The notes beneath the pieces were generated by a model. The model was not told where the DNA came from, made no database searches, and saw nothing but the letters and a program-made list of their open reading frames with translations. From assembly GCA_002421425.1 (NCBI GenBank), contig DIJZ01000022.1, positions 1 to 31,189 of the forward strand: a DNA stretch of 31,189 nucleotides, read 5' to 3'. Below are positions 23,989-31,189 of the stretch, piece after piece; the first letter of the stretch is position 1, and every line of letters starts with the position of its first letter. The position numbers and the translations under genes are program-made. Source of the DNA: Caldifarciminota bacterium UBA5631. GTDB lineage: Bacteria; Hydrothermota; Hydrothermia; UBA1063.

Positions 23989-25198
23989 GGGGTTTCCCCT
24001 TCTTAATCAGGGTTTCAATTTGATTGTTTCCAATTTCATATACCAGGTGAACAAAGGAGTGTGTACTCAGAATAAGCATATCTGCATCCATGCCTACTGC
24101 GATGTTTCCTTTTTTATGATGGAGTTTAAGGGCTCGAGCTGCATTCCAGGTGGCTCCGCGAAGTGCTTCCTCTATGCCCATATCGTAGAGAAAAACAGCC
24201 AATGCCATAACAAGGGATTGTGAGTAGAGCGGTGAAGTACCAGGATTGTGATCTGTACCAAGGGCCACAGGTAGATTAAGCTCTCTCATTACTTCAACGG
24301 CTGGTTTCTTTTGAGATTTCAGGAAGAAATAAGTACCCGGTAGCAATACTGGTGTTACATTTCTTTCCTTAAAGATTTCAAGGTCTTGTTCTGATGTGTA
24401 TTCCAGGTGTTCTGCTGAGGTTATTTCGAATTCATTTGCAAGTTTTGCGGCGCCTGTATAAGAAAGCTCATCAATGTGCATCTTCAAATCGTAGTTGTAT
24501 TTTTCTGCACACCGAAAAATCTCCCGAGCTTCATCGACTGTAAAGGCTCCTTTATCAATGAAAATGTCAATAAACTGTGCGTATTCTCTTAGCTCGGGGA
24601 TCATTATTTCAGTGAGAAGATTAATGTACTCCCTTCTGTTACCGGCGAACTCCGCAGGAATCGCATGGGCTCCAAGGAAGGTCGTTACAATGTCAATTTG
24701 GGACGAATCCTTCAGCGTATCAGCCACCTGCAGAATTTTTTTCTCCGTCTCCAGATTGAGACCATACCCAGACTTAATTTCAACGGTTAGAATTCCGTTA
24801 GCTATCATCTGCTGAAGTCTTGTAAGTGAACTCTCTTTGAGACTTTCGATACTCTCTTTTCTCGTCAGAGAAACGGTATAGTTTATTCCCTTTCCTTCCT
24901 TCATCAGTTCCAAATACTCTTTTCCTTTCAATCTTGCAAGGAATTCTTCATGCCTGCATCCCCCGTAAATCAGATGCGTGTGAGGGTCTACGAAAGCAGG
25001 TATCACTGAGTGTCCATGGGCGTCAATAAAGGTTGTGCTATCGGAGACCTCAATGGAATCCAACACAGTCTTCTCAGGTCCAAAGGCTGCTATTTTCCCT
25101 TCGGATACTGCAACAGCAGCTTTCCCAACGGTTTCAAGTCCTTCTTCCTTGAAATAAACTAACTCACCTATGTTACGGATGATAAGATCAACTGGCAT
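23969..25198 (-). CDS. hutI: Imidazolonepropionase HutI
   Basis: HutI hydrolyses imidazolone-5-propionate to formiminoglutamate, the third step of histidine breakdown. The 409-aa amidohydrolase matches the family along its length: PAFVDPHTHLIYGGCRHEEFLARLKG with metal ligands H73 and H75, then GINYTVSLTR, AHAIPAEF, DKGAFTVDEAREI, H241 in KMHIDELSYTGAA, H264 and D316 in ALGTDHNPGTSP. It overlaps mcsB by 11 nt and is the last gene of the trxB-dxs-mcsA-mcsB-hutI operon. No hutH, hutU or hutG is present here, so either they lie elsewhere or the enzyme acts on a related cyclic substrate. Confidence 0.92.
   Translation of the reverse strand: MPVDLIIRNIGELVYFKEEGLETVGKAAVAVSEGKIAAFGPEKTVLDSIEVSDSTTFIDAHGHSVIPAFVDPHTHLIYGGCRHEEFLARLKGKEYLELMKEGKGINYTVSLTRKESIESLKESSLTRLQQMIANGILTVEIKSGYGLNLETEKKILQVADTLKDSSQIDIVTTFLGAHAIPAEFAGNRREYINLLTEIMIPELREYAQFIDIFIDKGAFTVDEAREIFRCAEKYNYDLKMHIDELSYTGAAKLANEFEITSAEHLEYTSEQDLEIFKERNVTPVLLPGTYFFLKSQKKPAVEVMRELNLPVALGTDHNPGTSPLYSQSLVMALAVFLYDMGIEEALRGATWNAARALKLHHKKGNIAVGMDADMLILSTHSFVHLVYEIGNNQIETLIKKGKPLSIRSI
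23988..24000. terminator. Weak hairpin between convergent operons
   Basis: AGGGG-TTT-CCCCT begins at the last base of the amidotransferase stop codon and lies inside the hutI coding end. It is a short 5-bp GC-rich stem without a good T-run on either strand, so it is a weak candidate for a terminator of the plus-strand operon. Confidence 0.25.
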
Positions 25199-26246
25199 AG
25201 TGATATTTATCCAGGAGTTCTTGGATCAGGAGAGCCCGCATTTCAGCTTCCTTTGTCAGGTCGTCTCCCTGTACGGCGTAAAATACCCTGACATGATTCG
25301 GAAGAATTCTAAGAAAGGCTTCTTTAAAGAAATTAGGGTGTATTTCCTTCACATACCCGAGATCCACTCCCAGTCTGAGGGTAGACAAGTTTTCAAAAGC
25401 TTCTGCGAGGTTAAGAAGTTTCGCATTTTGTAGAATAGCATAAGACTTGGATATGCGGTCTTCCACTTCAATGGGCCTTTCTAAAACGATGATATTGCGC
25501 AATTGATTTTCCAGATCCCTTATTTCCTCAAAGGCAGAATGCATTTTGTTCTTCACCTCGTCAAAGGTGTCGAAAAAGGAGGTGATTTTAAGCTGCACAA
25601 AGGCACCGTACGTTTGCATTGAGGTGTCCATTATTCCGGAAAGAACTATCAAATACTTCTGCAAAATGCTGGAAAAATTCTGAATCTGCCCAAGGGTAAA
25701 AATAGCAGGGATGTGGCACATAGCTGTAATATTAAGTGCATGGCCCAGGTATCGCGGGGAAGTGGTAAGGTAGCCAAGGCCATCTTTGTAAGCGAATCCA
25801 AGGGTTTTGTCCATCAGGCCGATATATATTAGCGATTCCTGCGCACTCTCTTCAAAATTGTGAAAACTGGAACGAATGGAAAAGGTGAGATGATCCCGTT
25901 CGTTAATTCTTATTACGTACCGTTCTTCATTGTCAAAGAGCAGGGTACTTTTTCGCTGTTCAAGGGTGCCATTACCTGCAATTCCACGCTCATGCAATAT
26001 GAGAAGAAGCTCATAAGGTGCCTGATCAGACTCTATAATATTGTAGTTCTTATCCCACATTGGAAGCGCAAGAACCTTTTCCAGAATCCTTTTCTGAATC
26101 TCTTTTCTCTGTTCGTCGGTTAACTTTGGTGTAAAGTTGAGCCCTTCAAGGTTTCGGTAGAATTTCACACTACTGAAAAGTACAATATCCTCCGTAGACT
26201 CATACAAATAATCAGGCACATGCTCAATTAATTTGAGGATATCCAT
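25188..26246 (-). CDS. McsB-family protein arginine kinase homologue, probably inactive
   Basis: This 352-aa member of the phosphagen/arginine kinase family follows mcsA, as mcsB does in Firmicutes. The fold is recognisable: LFSSVKFYRNLEGLNF for the usual SSRIRLARNL, INERDHLTF for INEEDHLRI, and GFAYKDGLGYLTTSPRYLGHAL for FxYxxxxGYLTSCPTNVGTGL. Catalytic features are eroded, however. The nucleotide-binding Arg residues read Ser and Lys, the second Glu of NEEDH is Arg, the Cys in TSCPTN is Ser163, and the RGxxGE and QISNQ loops near 205-220 are absent. The C-terminal phosphoarginine-sensor-like RDxxR reads EAEMR. It may be a pseudokinase adaptor that works with McsA. Confidence 0.8.
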   Translation of the reverse strand: MDILKLIEHVPDYLYESTEDIVLFSSVKFYRNLEGLNFTPKLTDEQRKEIQKRILEKVLALPMWDKNYNIIESDQAPYELLLILHERGIAGNGTLEQRKSTLLFDNEERYVIRINERDHLTFSIRSSFHNFEESAQESLIYIGLMDKTLGFAYKDGLGYLTTSPRYLGHALNITAMCHIPAIFTLGQIQNFSSILQKYLIVLSGIMDTSMQTYGAFVQLKITSFFDTFDEVKNKMHSAFEEIRDLENQLRNIIVLERPIEVEDRISKSYAILQNAKLLNLAEAFENLSTLRLGVDLGYVKEIHPNFFKEAFLRILPNHVRVFYAVQGDDLTKEAEMRALLIQELLDKYHYAS

Positions 26247-26698
26247 TTCAAGATACTCTCAAGTTTATGGATTTTGTCCCTTACCTTTATTGCTTCTCTA
26301 AATTCCTCGCGATCTGTAAGGTCCTGGAGTTCATCTTTTAGCTTCAGGATTTCAGATTGCAGGTAAATTGAAAACCTGTCGGGTTTTATTCTTTCACCTG
26401 AGAATGAAGATCGATGGATAACCCGATCCAGCACTTCTCTGAAAAATGGGAGGAAGTATTCATAACAATAGGAGCATCCAAGTTGAAAATTAGTCCTGAA
26501 TTCCCTGAGGGTTAGTCCACATTTAGGGCATTTTGTTGAGCTATCGGGAGGCTCCATTTCTTCTTGTGGAATCTCTCTTACTGCGTTAGCAGTCTCTTCA
26601 GCGCATTTCCAGCACAGATTCATGGTAATTAATTTGCCGTTAGAGAACTCCTTATATACAATTTCTGCATCTCGGCTGTTGCATTTCTGACAGAGCAT
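26228..26698 (-). CDS. mcsA: McsA-like zinc-finger/UVR-domain protein
   Basis: McsA activates the McsB arginine kinase in Firmicutes. This protein (156 aa from the ATG at 26698; a GTG at 26701 adds one residue) has four CxxC pairs: C3/C6, C29/C32, C57/C60 and C75/C78. These give two zinc-binding modules in the McsA style (LCQKCNSRDAEIVYKE, CPKCGLTLREF). A C-terminal UVR motif (REEFREAIKVRDKIHKLE) resembles that of UvrB/UvrC. The ATG overlaps the dxs stop (TGATG) and the gene overlaps mcsB by 19 nt. No ctsR or clpC is in the window. Confidence 0.87.
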   Translation of the reverse strand: MLCQKCNSRDAEIVYKEFSNGKLITMNLCWKCAEETANAVREIPQEEMEPPDSSTKCPKCGLTLREFRTNFQLGCSYCYEYFLPFFREVLDRVIHRSSFSGERIKPDRFSIYLQSEILKLKDELQDLTDREEFREAIKVRDKIHKLESILKWISSN

Positions 26699-28596
26699 CA
26701 CAGGTCCTCGATTTGTGCCTTTATGGTGCTGTAAATACCGTTCTCATCCAGCATAAACATCTTCAGAATTTCTTCGCGAGTTCCCTGTTCAACAAAAGTA
26801 TCTGGAATTCCTATGTTCACCACTGGCGGTATGTCGTCCCTTAGGAGGTTGTGAATGTATTCATCGACTGAAGATCCAAAGCCTCCGGGAAGATTGCCCT
26901 CCTCAATTGTAAAAATACATCTGGGTCGGGATTCTGCAATTTCCCTGAGGATTTGATGATCCAGCGGCTTAATGAACCTTGCGTTTATGACCGCAACGTT
27001 ATATCCTTCTTTGATTAATCTTCGAGCTGCCTCCAGAGAAGGGTGGACCATTGAGCCCGTGGAAAGGATAACAAATTCTCTGAAATCTTCTCCGAGAATT
27101 TTCTCCCATTTTCCAATTGGAATGAGCTCTGGAGCTTCCTTGACTGGAACGCCTAAAACATTTCCTTTTGGATATCGCAGGGTTATCGGTCCCTCGTTGT
27201 AATGCCACATTGTATAAAGCATGTCAACGAGCTCGTCTTCGTCTTTTGGTGACATGACAACGAAGTTTGGAATGATCCTTAGGAATGCATAGTCAAAAAC
27301 ACCGTTGTGGGTGGCACCATCCTCGCCAACGATTCCCCCTCTGTCCATTACGATTCTTACGGGAAGTTTCTGGATTCCTATATCGTGAATCAGCTGATCA
27401 AAAGCTCTCTGGAGGAAGGTGGAGTATATGCATGCGAAAGGCTTTAATCCCTTAATTGTCAGCCCGGCTGCAAAAGTTACAGCGTGTTGCTCTGCAATTC
27501 CAACGTCAAAAAATCTATCGGGAAATTTTTCTCTGAACAGGTCCAACCCAGTACCAAGGGGCATTGCGGCTGTAATAGCTACTACTTTCTCATCCTTCTC
27601 GGCAATTTCTACGATTGTCTTTCTGAAAATGGATGTATATGAAGGTACATTAGAAGCTTTGATGGGCTTGCCGGTTTCCTTCTCAAAGGGTCCTAGTCCA
27701 TGGAAGAATTCAGGGTTCTCTTCAGCGGGTTTGTATCCTTTTCCTTTCCTGGTTAAGACGTGAATTAATACTGGTCCAGTCTTTAAACGCCTTATCCTTT
27801 CGAAGGTTTCAATTAGCTGTTCGAGGTCATGGCCATTCAGAGGTCCAATGTATTCGATACCCAGTTCTTCAAACAGAATTGTGGGTACTGCGAAACTTTT
27901 CAGATTTTCCTTAATCTTTTTTGCAAGCTCCTTCAGTCTCTTCGATAGAAACCTCGATGGCAGTTTGTCCAGAAATTCCCAGAGTTCTTCCTTTGCCCTG
28001 TAATACTTTGGGGAGGTGATCAGTTTGGAAAGGTAATTAGAAATTGCACCTACATTTTCAGCGATTGACATTTCGTTATCATTTAAGATAATTATCAAGT
28101 CCCGCTTCAGATGCCCTATATTGTTTAGGGCTTCAAAGGCCATTCCCCCTGTCAAAGCGCCATCACCGACAATTGCAACCACTTTGTAGTTTTCCTTCAG
28201 GGCGTCTCTTCCGACTGCCAGCCCGAGGGCTGCCGAGAGCGCAGTGGAAGCGTGGCCGGCTCCAAAAATATCGTGTACACTTTCACTGCGCTTCAGGAAA
28301 CCACTGATTCCGTTCAATTTCCTTATATTTTTGAATGCTTCCCGTCGCCCTGTAATTATCTTATGCGCATATGCCTGGTGTCCGACATCCCATATTAGTT
28401 TATCCTTCGGAGAGTTGAAGACATAGTGCAGAGCCAGGGTTAATTCAACTGCTCCCAGGTTTGGTGCAAGGTGTCCACCGTTTCTGGAAACCACGTCCAC
28501 CATATAGTCCCGTATTTCCTCTGCAAGGACCTTAAGTTCCTGGATAGAGAGTTTTTTAATGTCTTCTGGACTGTTTATAGTTTCAAGGATTGGCAT
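26698..28596 (-). CDS. dxs: 1-deoxy-D-xylulose-5-phosphate synthase
   Basis: DXS condenses pyruvate and glyceraldehyde 3-phosphate in the first step of the MEP isoprenoid pathway, using thiamine diphosphate. The 632-aa protein is full length. It shows NGGHLAPNLGAVELTLALHYVF, DVGHQAYAHKIITGR, the thiamine diphosphate motif GDGALTGGMAFEALNN...LNDNEMSI, FEELGIEYIGPLNGHD, the transketolase-like GIAEQHAVTFAAGL and a C-terminal transferase domain. It lies 4 nt after trxB and overlaps mcsA by one base, in a tight leftward operon. Confidence 0.97.
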   Translation of the reverse strand: MPILETINSPEDIKKLSIQELKVLAEEIRDYMVDVVSRNGGHLAPNLGAVELTLALHYVFNSPKDKLIWDVGHQAYAHKIITGRREAFKNIRKLNGISGFLKRSESVHDIFGAGHASTALSAALGLAVGRDALKENYKVVAIVGDGALTGGMAFEALNNIGHLKRDLIIILNDNEMSIAENVGAISNYLSKLITSPKYYRAKEELWEFLDKLPSRFLSKRLKELAKKIKENLKSFAVPTILFEELGIEYIGPLNGHDLEQLIETFERIRRLKTGPVLIHVLTRKGKGYKPAEENPEFFHGLGPFEKETGKPIKASNVPSYTSIFRKTIVEIAEKDEKVVAITAAMPLGTGLDLFREKFPDRFFDVGIAEQHAVTFAAGLTIKGLKPFACIYSTFLQRAFDQLIHDIGIQKLPVRIVMDRGGIVGEDGATHNGVFDYAFLRIIPNFVVMSPKDEDELVDMLYTMWHYNEGPITLRYPKGNVLGVPVKEAPELIPIGKWEKILGEDFREFVILSTGSMVHPSLEAARRLIKEGYNVAVINARFIKPLDHQILREIAESRPRCIFTIEEGNLPGGFGSSVDEYIHNLLRDDIPPVVNIGIPDTFVEQGTREEILKMFMLDENGIYSTIKAQIEDL

Positions 28597-28600
28597 AGTT

Positions 28601-29551
28601 TTATTTTAACCTTAAATCTTCGTAGCATGATAGGGCTGCAATAGCGCCCTGAGCAGCAGCTACAATTACCTGAGCAACTCCTCCCGTAACATCTCCTGCG
28701 GCATAAATTCCTGGCATTGAGGTTCTCATTTTAGAGTCAACTTTTATGTACCCCTTTTGGTCGACCTCCACTCCAAGGGATTTAGCTAATTCGCTTTGGG
28801 GAGTAAGGCCAACATAAATAAAGACACCATCTGTTTCGATTTCCTTTGTTTCGCCGGTTTCTCTCTCAATATACCGTACACCTTTCACTTTATCGTCTCC
28901 AAATATCTCTGTAACCTGGACATTTTTAATGTATTCAATATTATGTTGTGCAAGTCTTTTCACATAGACATCCTCGCACATATAACGCGGCATAAACTCA
29001 AGGATTGTTATTTTTTTCGCTATAACGGCAAGGGAAAGAGCAGCTGCGGCACCTGAATTTCCCCCTCCGATAATTACTACCCTTTGATCTTTAAAGAAAT
29101 AGCCATCACAAGTTACACAGTAAGAGACTCCTTTGCCGTAAAACTCCCCTTCACCTTTAACATTTATATGTTTATGTGTCGTTCCTGTGGCGAAGATGAT
29201 CGCATTGACGAGGAAATCTCCTCGATCGGATTCGATAAGAAATCTTCCGTCCTCTTTCTTCTCAATCTTTGAAATGGGTGACATTTCAATTATTGGCAGG
29301 TAGGTTTTCGCATGTTCCTTCATTTTTGATGCAAGTTCTTCTCCCTTTATTCCGAAAAAGCCAGTGTAATTTTCAATGAAAGGTGCTTCCGCTGCAAGTC
29401 CACCTGCAATTCCTTTGTCTATGATTACACCTTTCAATCCCGAACGCGTGGCATAAATTCCAGCGGTTAGGCCTGCAGGGCCGGATCCAATAATTGCAAC
29501 CTCATACTCCTGGATCTCGCCACTTTTGCCTGCTCCTGGTATGAAAATCAT
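28601..29551 (-). CDS. trxB: Thioredoxin reductase-like flavoprotein
   Basis: This 316-aa FAD enzyme is of the low-molecular-weight thioredoxin reductase family. The FAD-binding loop is GSGPAG (22-27) and the redox pair is C145-VT-C148 in YCVTCDGYFF. The second dinucleotide fold is GGGNSGAAA (about 162-170), and the C-terminal FAD contact is GIYAAGDVTGG. The NADPH-specific HRRxxxR segment of classical TrxB is replaced by ILEFMPRYMCED, with an acidic residue after the strand, so the donor may be NADH or something else. A strong Shine-Dalgarno (GGAGGAGG) precedes the ATG. It is the first gene of the leftward operon and is divergent from RNase R. Confidence 0.9.
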   Translation of the reverse strand: MIFIPGAGKSGEIQEYEVAIIGSGPAGLTAGIYATRSGLKGVIIDKGIAGGLAAEAPFIENYTGFFGIKGEELASKMKEHAKTYLPIIEMSPISKIEKKEDGRFLIESDRGDFLVNAIIFATGTTHKHINVKGEGEFYGKGVSYCVTCDGYFFKDQRVVIIGGGNSGAAAALSLAVIAKKITILEFMPRYMCEDVYVKRLAQHNIEYIKNVQVTEIFGDDKVKGVRYIERETGETKEIETDGVFIYVGLTPQSELAKSLGVEVDQKGYIKVDSKMRTSMPGIYAAGDVTGGVAQVIVAAAQGAIAALSCYEDLRLK

Positions 29552-29576
29552 CTATCCTCCTCCAGCTCCAAGGCTT

Positions 29577-29582
29577 TAAAAT
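29577..29582 (+). promoter_or_regulatory. Possible -10 box of the RNase R gene
   Basis: TAAAAT ends 6 nt before the RNase R ATG (29589), the same spacing as for arsC and the diguanylate cyclase. No -35 of quality lies 16-18 nt upstream and no Shine-Dalgarno is present near the ATG. Tentative. Confidence 0.35.
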
Positions 29583-29588
29583 CTATTC

Positions 29589-31189
29589 ATGACAGACTTT
29601 CAAAGTTCAATTATAAAACTATTAAAGAGAAATTCAAAGGGTCTGGCCTTCAATGTCATAAGGGAAAAATTGAGGGCCAAAGGTCGGCAGGTCAGAGTTC
29701 TTCAAAATGAGCTGGAGAAGATGATCGGAGAAGGCATTGTATACAGGCAGGGGAACAGGTACGTTATTGCTTCAGAAGAAACTATTAAGGGGTATTTTCA
29801 AAAATTTGCAGGTGGGTTCGGGTTCCTTCTTAGAGAAGGTGCTGAGGATATATTTATTCCTCCTCATGCCACACAGGGTGCAATGGATGGCGATTATGTT
29901 CTTGTTGCTGTGGTGAGAGAAAGAGCGGGTAAGAAGCCTGAGGGCAGGGTTCTTCAGATATTGAAAAGGGCTGACAAGCGGTATTCTGGCACTTTGAAAA
30001 AGAGTGGGAAGTATTTTACTGTTGTTCCTGACGAGAAGTCTTTACCGAACGAATTGCCTGTGGAAAAATTCAAAAGGGACAAAATTAGGTTAAGAGAAAA
30101 TATGAAGGTAGTCTTCAAGGTCAGGGAGAATAGGGCACGAATTGATGAAATTATCGGAATGGAAGACGACCCTTCCATCGATTACAGGTTGGTGGTAGCA
30201 AAATACAAGTTAAAGGAAGAATTCCCCAAAAAGGTCGTTGATGAAATTGAAACGATAAGGATTTCAGGGCGAAGGGAAGATCTGCGATCACAATACATAA
30301 TTACCATTGACCCCAGGGACGCTAAGGATTTTGACGATGCAATTTCTGTTCAGCAGGATGGAGACCTTTTCCTTCTTGGTGTCCATATCGCTGATGTATC
30401 TTCCTTTGTCAGGGAGGATGGGAGGCTCGATAGAGAGGCAATGGCAAGAGGATGCAGCACCTATCTTATTGATAAGGTTGTTCCAATGCTGCCTCACGAG
30501 CTTTCGTCAAACCTGTGTTCTCTCCGTCCAGGGGAAGATAGATACACGATGAGTGTTTTTATGTGGATAGATTCTGAAGGGAATGTTATTAAGAGAAGAT
30601 TTTCAAAGAGCATTATAAATTCAAAAGCCCGGCTTTCCTATGAGGATGCGCAGAGAATTCTTGACGGTGAAGGTCTTGAGAAGGACAGCGTTTCAATTTT
30701 TGTGGGAGACGCTTTTAAGCACATCAAGAGCTTCCTTATCCTTGCCAAAAGGGTTGCTGAAGCCTTGAGAAAAAACAGAGAAAATCGCGGAAGCCTGGAC
30801 TTTGATCTTCCCGAACCTGTTGTGGAACTTACTTCTCATGGTCAGGTAATATCCATTACTCCTTCACTGAGGCTTGAAACTCACAGAATAATTGAGGAGT
30901 TTATGGTAAAAGCTAATGAGACTGTCGCAGAGTACCTTGAAGAGCATTCTTTTCCTGCAATTTTCAGGGTACACGAGGCACCTGATGAATCGAAAGTACT
31001 GGATTTCGTAAGAATTGCAGAGGGGATTCTGGGGGTCAAGTTTTCTTTTGAAAAACTTGATAGATTTGCATTACAGAGTATTGTAAAAAAAGCGGAAGAA
31101 TTGGGACACGGGCCGGTTATCTCCTACTTGCTGCTCCGCTCGATGAAAAAGGCAAAATACTCAATCCAAAATGTTGGTCATTACGGCTT
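29589..31189 (+). CDS. rnr: Ribonuclease R (partial, runs off the right edge)
   Basis: RNase R is a processive 3'-5' exoribonuclease. About 533 codons are visible from the ATG at 29589 with no stop before the window ends. A helix-turn-helix-like N-terminus is followed by cold-shock domain sequence FAGGFGFLLREGAEDIFIPPHATQGAMDGDYVLV. The RNB catalytic domain has the metal-binding cluster TIDPRDAKDFDDAIS and HIADVSSFV, and the last visible residues VGHYGL match the family's conserved motif. The C-terminal S1 domain would lie outside. The gene starts 37 nt from the divergent trxB start. Confidence 0.93.
   Translation, partial: MTDFQSSIIKLLKRNSKGLAFNVIREKLRAKGRQVRVLQNELEKMIGEGIVYRQGNRYVIASEETIKGYFQKFAGGFGFLLREGAEDIFIPPHATQGAMDGDYVLVAVVRERAGKKPEGRVLQILKRADKRYSGTLKKSGKYFTVVPDEKSLPNELPVEKFKRDKIRLRENMKVVFKVRENRARIDEIIGMEDDPSIDYRLVVAKYKLKEEFPKKVVDEIETIRISGRREDLRSQYIITIDPRDAKDFDDAISVQQDGDLFLLGVHIADVSSFVREDGRLDREAMARGCSTYLIDKVVPMLPHELSSNLCSLRPGEDRYTMSVFMWIDSEGNVIKRRFSKSIINSKARLSYEDAQRILDGEGLEKDSVSIFVGDAFKHIKSFLILAKRVAEALRKNRENRGSLDFDLPEPVVELTSHGQVISITPSLRLETHRIIEEFMVKANETVAEYLEEHSFPAIFRVHEAPDESKVLDFVRIAEGILGVKFSFEKLDRFALQSIVKKAEELGHGPVISYLLLRSMKKAKYSIQNVGHYG
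29610..29637 (-). promoter_or_regulatory. Promoter of the trxB-dxs-mcsA-mcsB-hutI operon
   Basis: On the minus strand TTGAAT (29632-29637), a 16-nt spacer and TATAAT (29610-29615). The predicted start near 29603 leaves about 50 nt of leader with the trxB Shine-Dalgarno. The promoter lies inside the first codons of the divergent RNase R gene. Confidence 0.55.

Overview
The window is bacterial DNA. Shine-Dalgarno sites are frequent and several promoters are close to the sigma-70 consensus. Housekeeping genes include valS, dxs, a thioredoxin reductase-like gene, RNase R and an McsA/McsB pair. Together with a moderate-to-low GC content and a large cas locus, this suggests a possibly thermophilic bacterium. 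A Firmicute or an uncultured candidate phylum such as the WOR-3/Hydrothermae group would fit, but I cannot fix the lineage from sequence alone.

Positions 1-15987 hold one leftward (minus-strand) CRISPR-Cas operon of 14 genes. In transcription order these are cas6, cas8b (TM1802/Csh1 type), six genes of a subtype III-C-like RAMP module (cmr1, cmr6, csx11/cas10, cmr4, a cmr5-like small subunit, a cmr3-like cas5), then cas7, cas5, cas3, cas4, cas1 and cas2. The operon runs into a CRISPR array whose leader-proximal repeat is cut by the window's left edge (1-23). The main observation is that a complete type III-C effector sits inside the type I-B operon, between cas8b and cas7. Both effectors would be co-transcribed and would share one Cas6, one adaptation module and one array. 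The Cas10 subunit appears to lack both active sites: the HD position reads FN, and no GGDD is present. The Cmr4-like backbone keeps its catalytic-position Asp. The III-C module therefore looks like a guided RNA-cleaving complex without cyclic oligoadenylate signalling, paired with a DNA-targeting Cascade/Cas3 system. A perfect TTGACA-N17-TATAAT promoter drives the operon and leaves only about 5 nt before the cas6 ATG.

Positions 15988-20147 hold a divergent promoter region with a 9-bp inverted repeat, then rightward genes: ArsC-type arsenate reductase, a membrane diguanylate cyclase, a Bcp-type peroxiredoxin and a nitroreductase. A gene-poor stretch of about 690 bp follows. The arsC and diguanylate cyclase promoters place the -10 box exactly 6 nt before the start codon, which predicts leaderless mRNAs.

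Positions 20148-23988 are a rightward operon: an acidic coiled-coil protein, valS and a stand-alone class II glutamine amidotransferase. Its end overlaps tail-to-tail with the leftward operon trxB-dxs-mcsA-mcsB-hutI (29551-23969). The McsB homologue appears to have lost the phosphagen-kinase active-site motifs. A rightward RNase R gene begins at 29589 and runs off the right edge.
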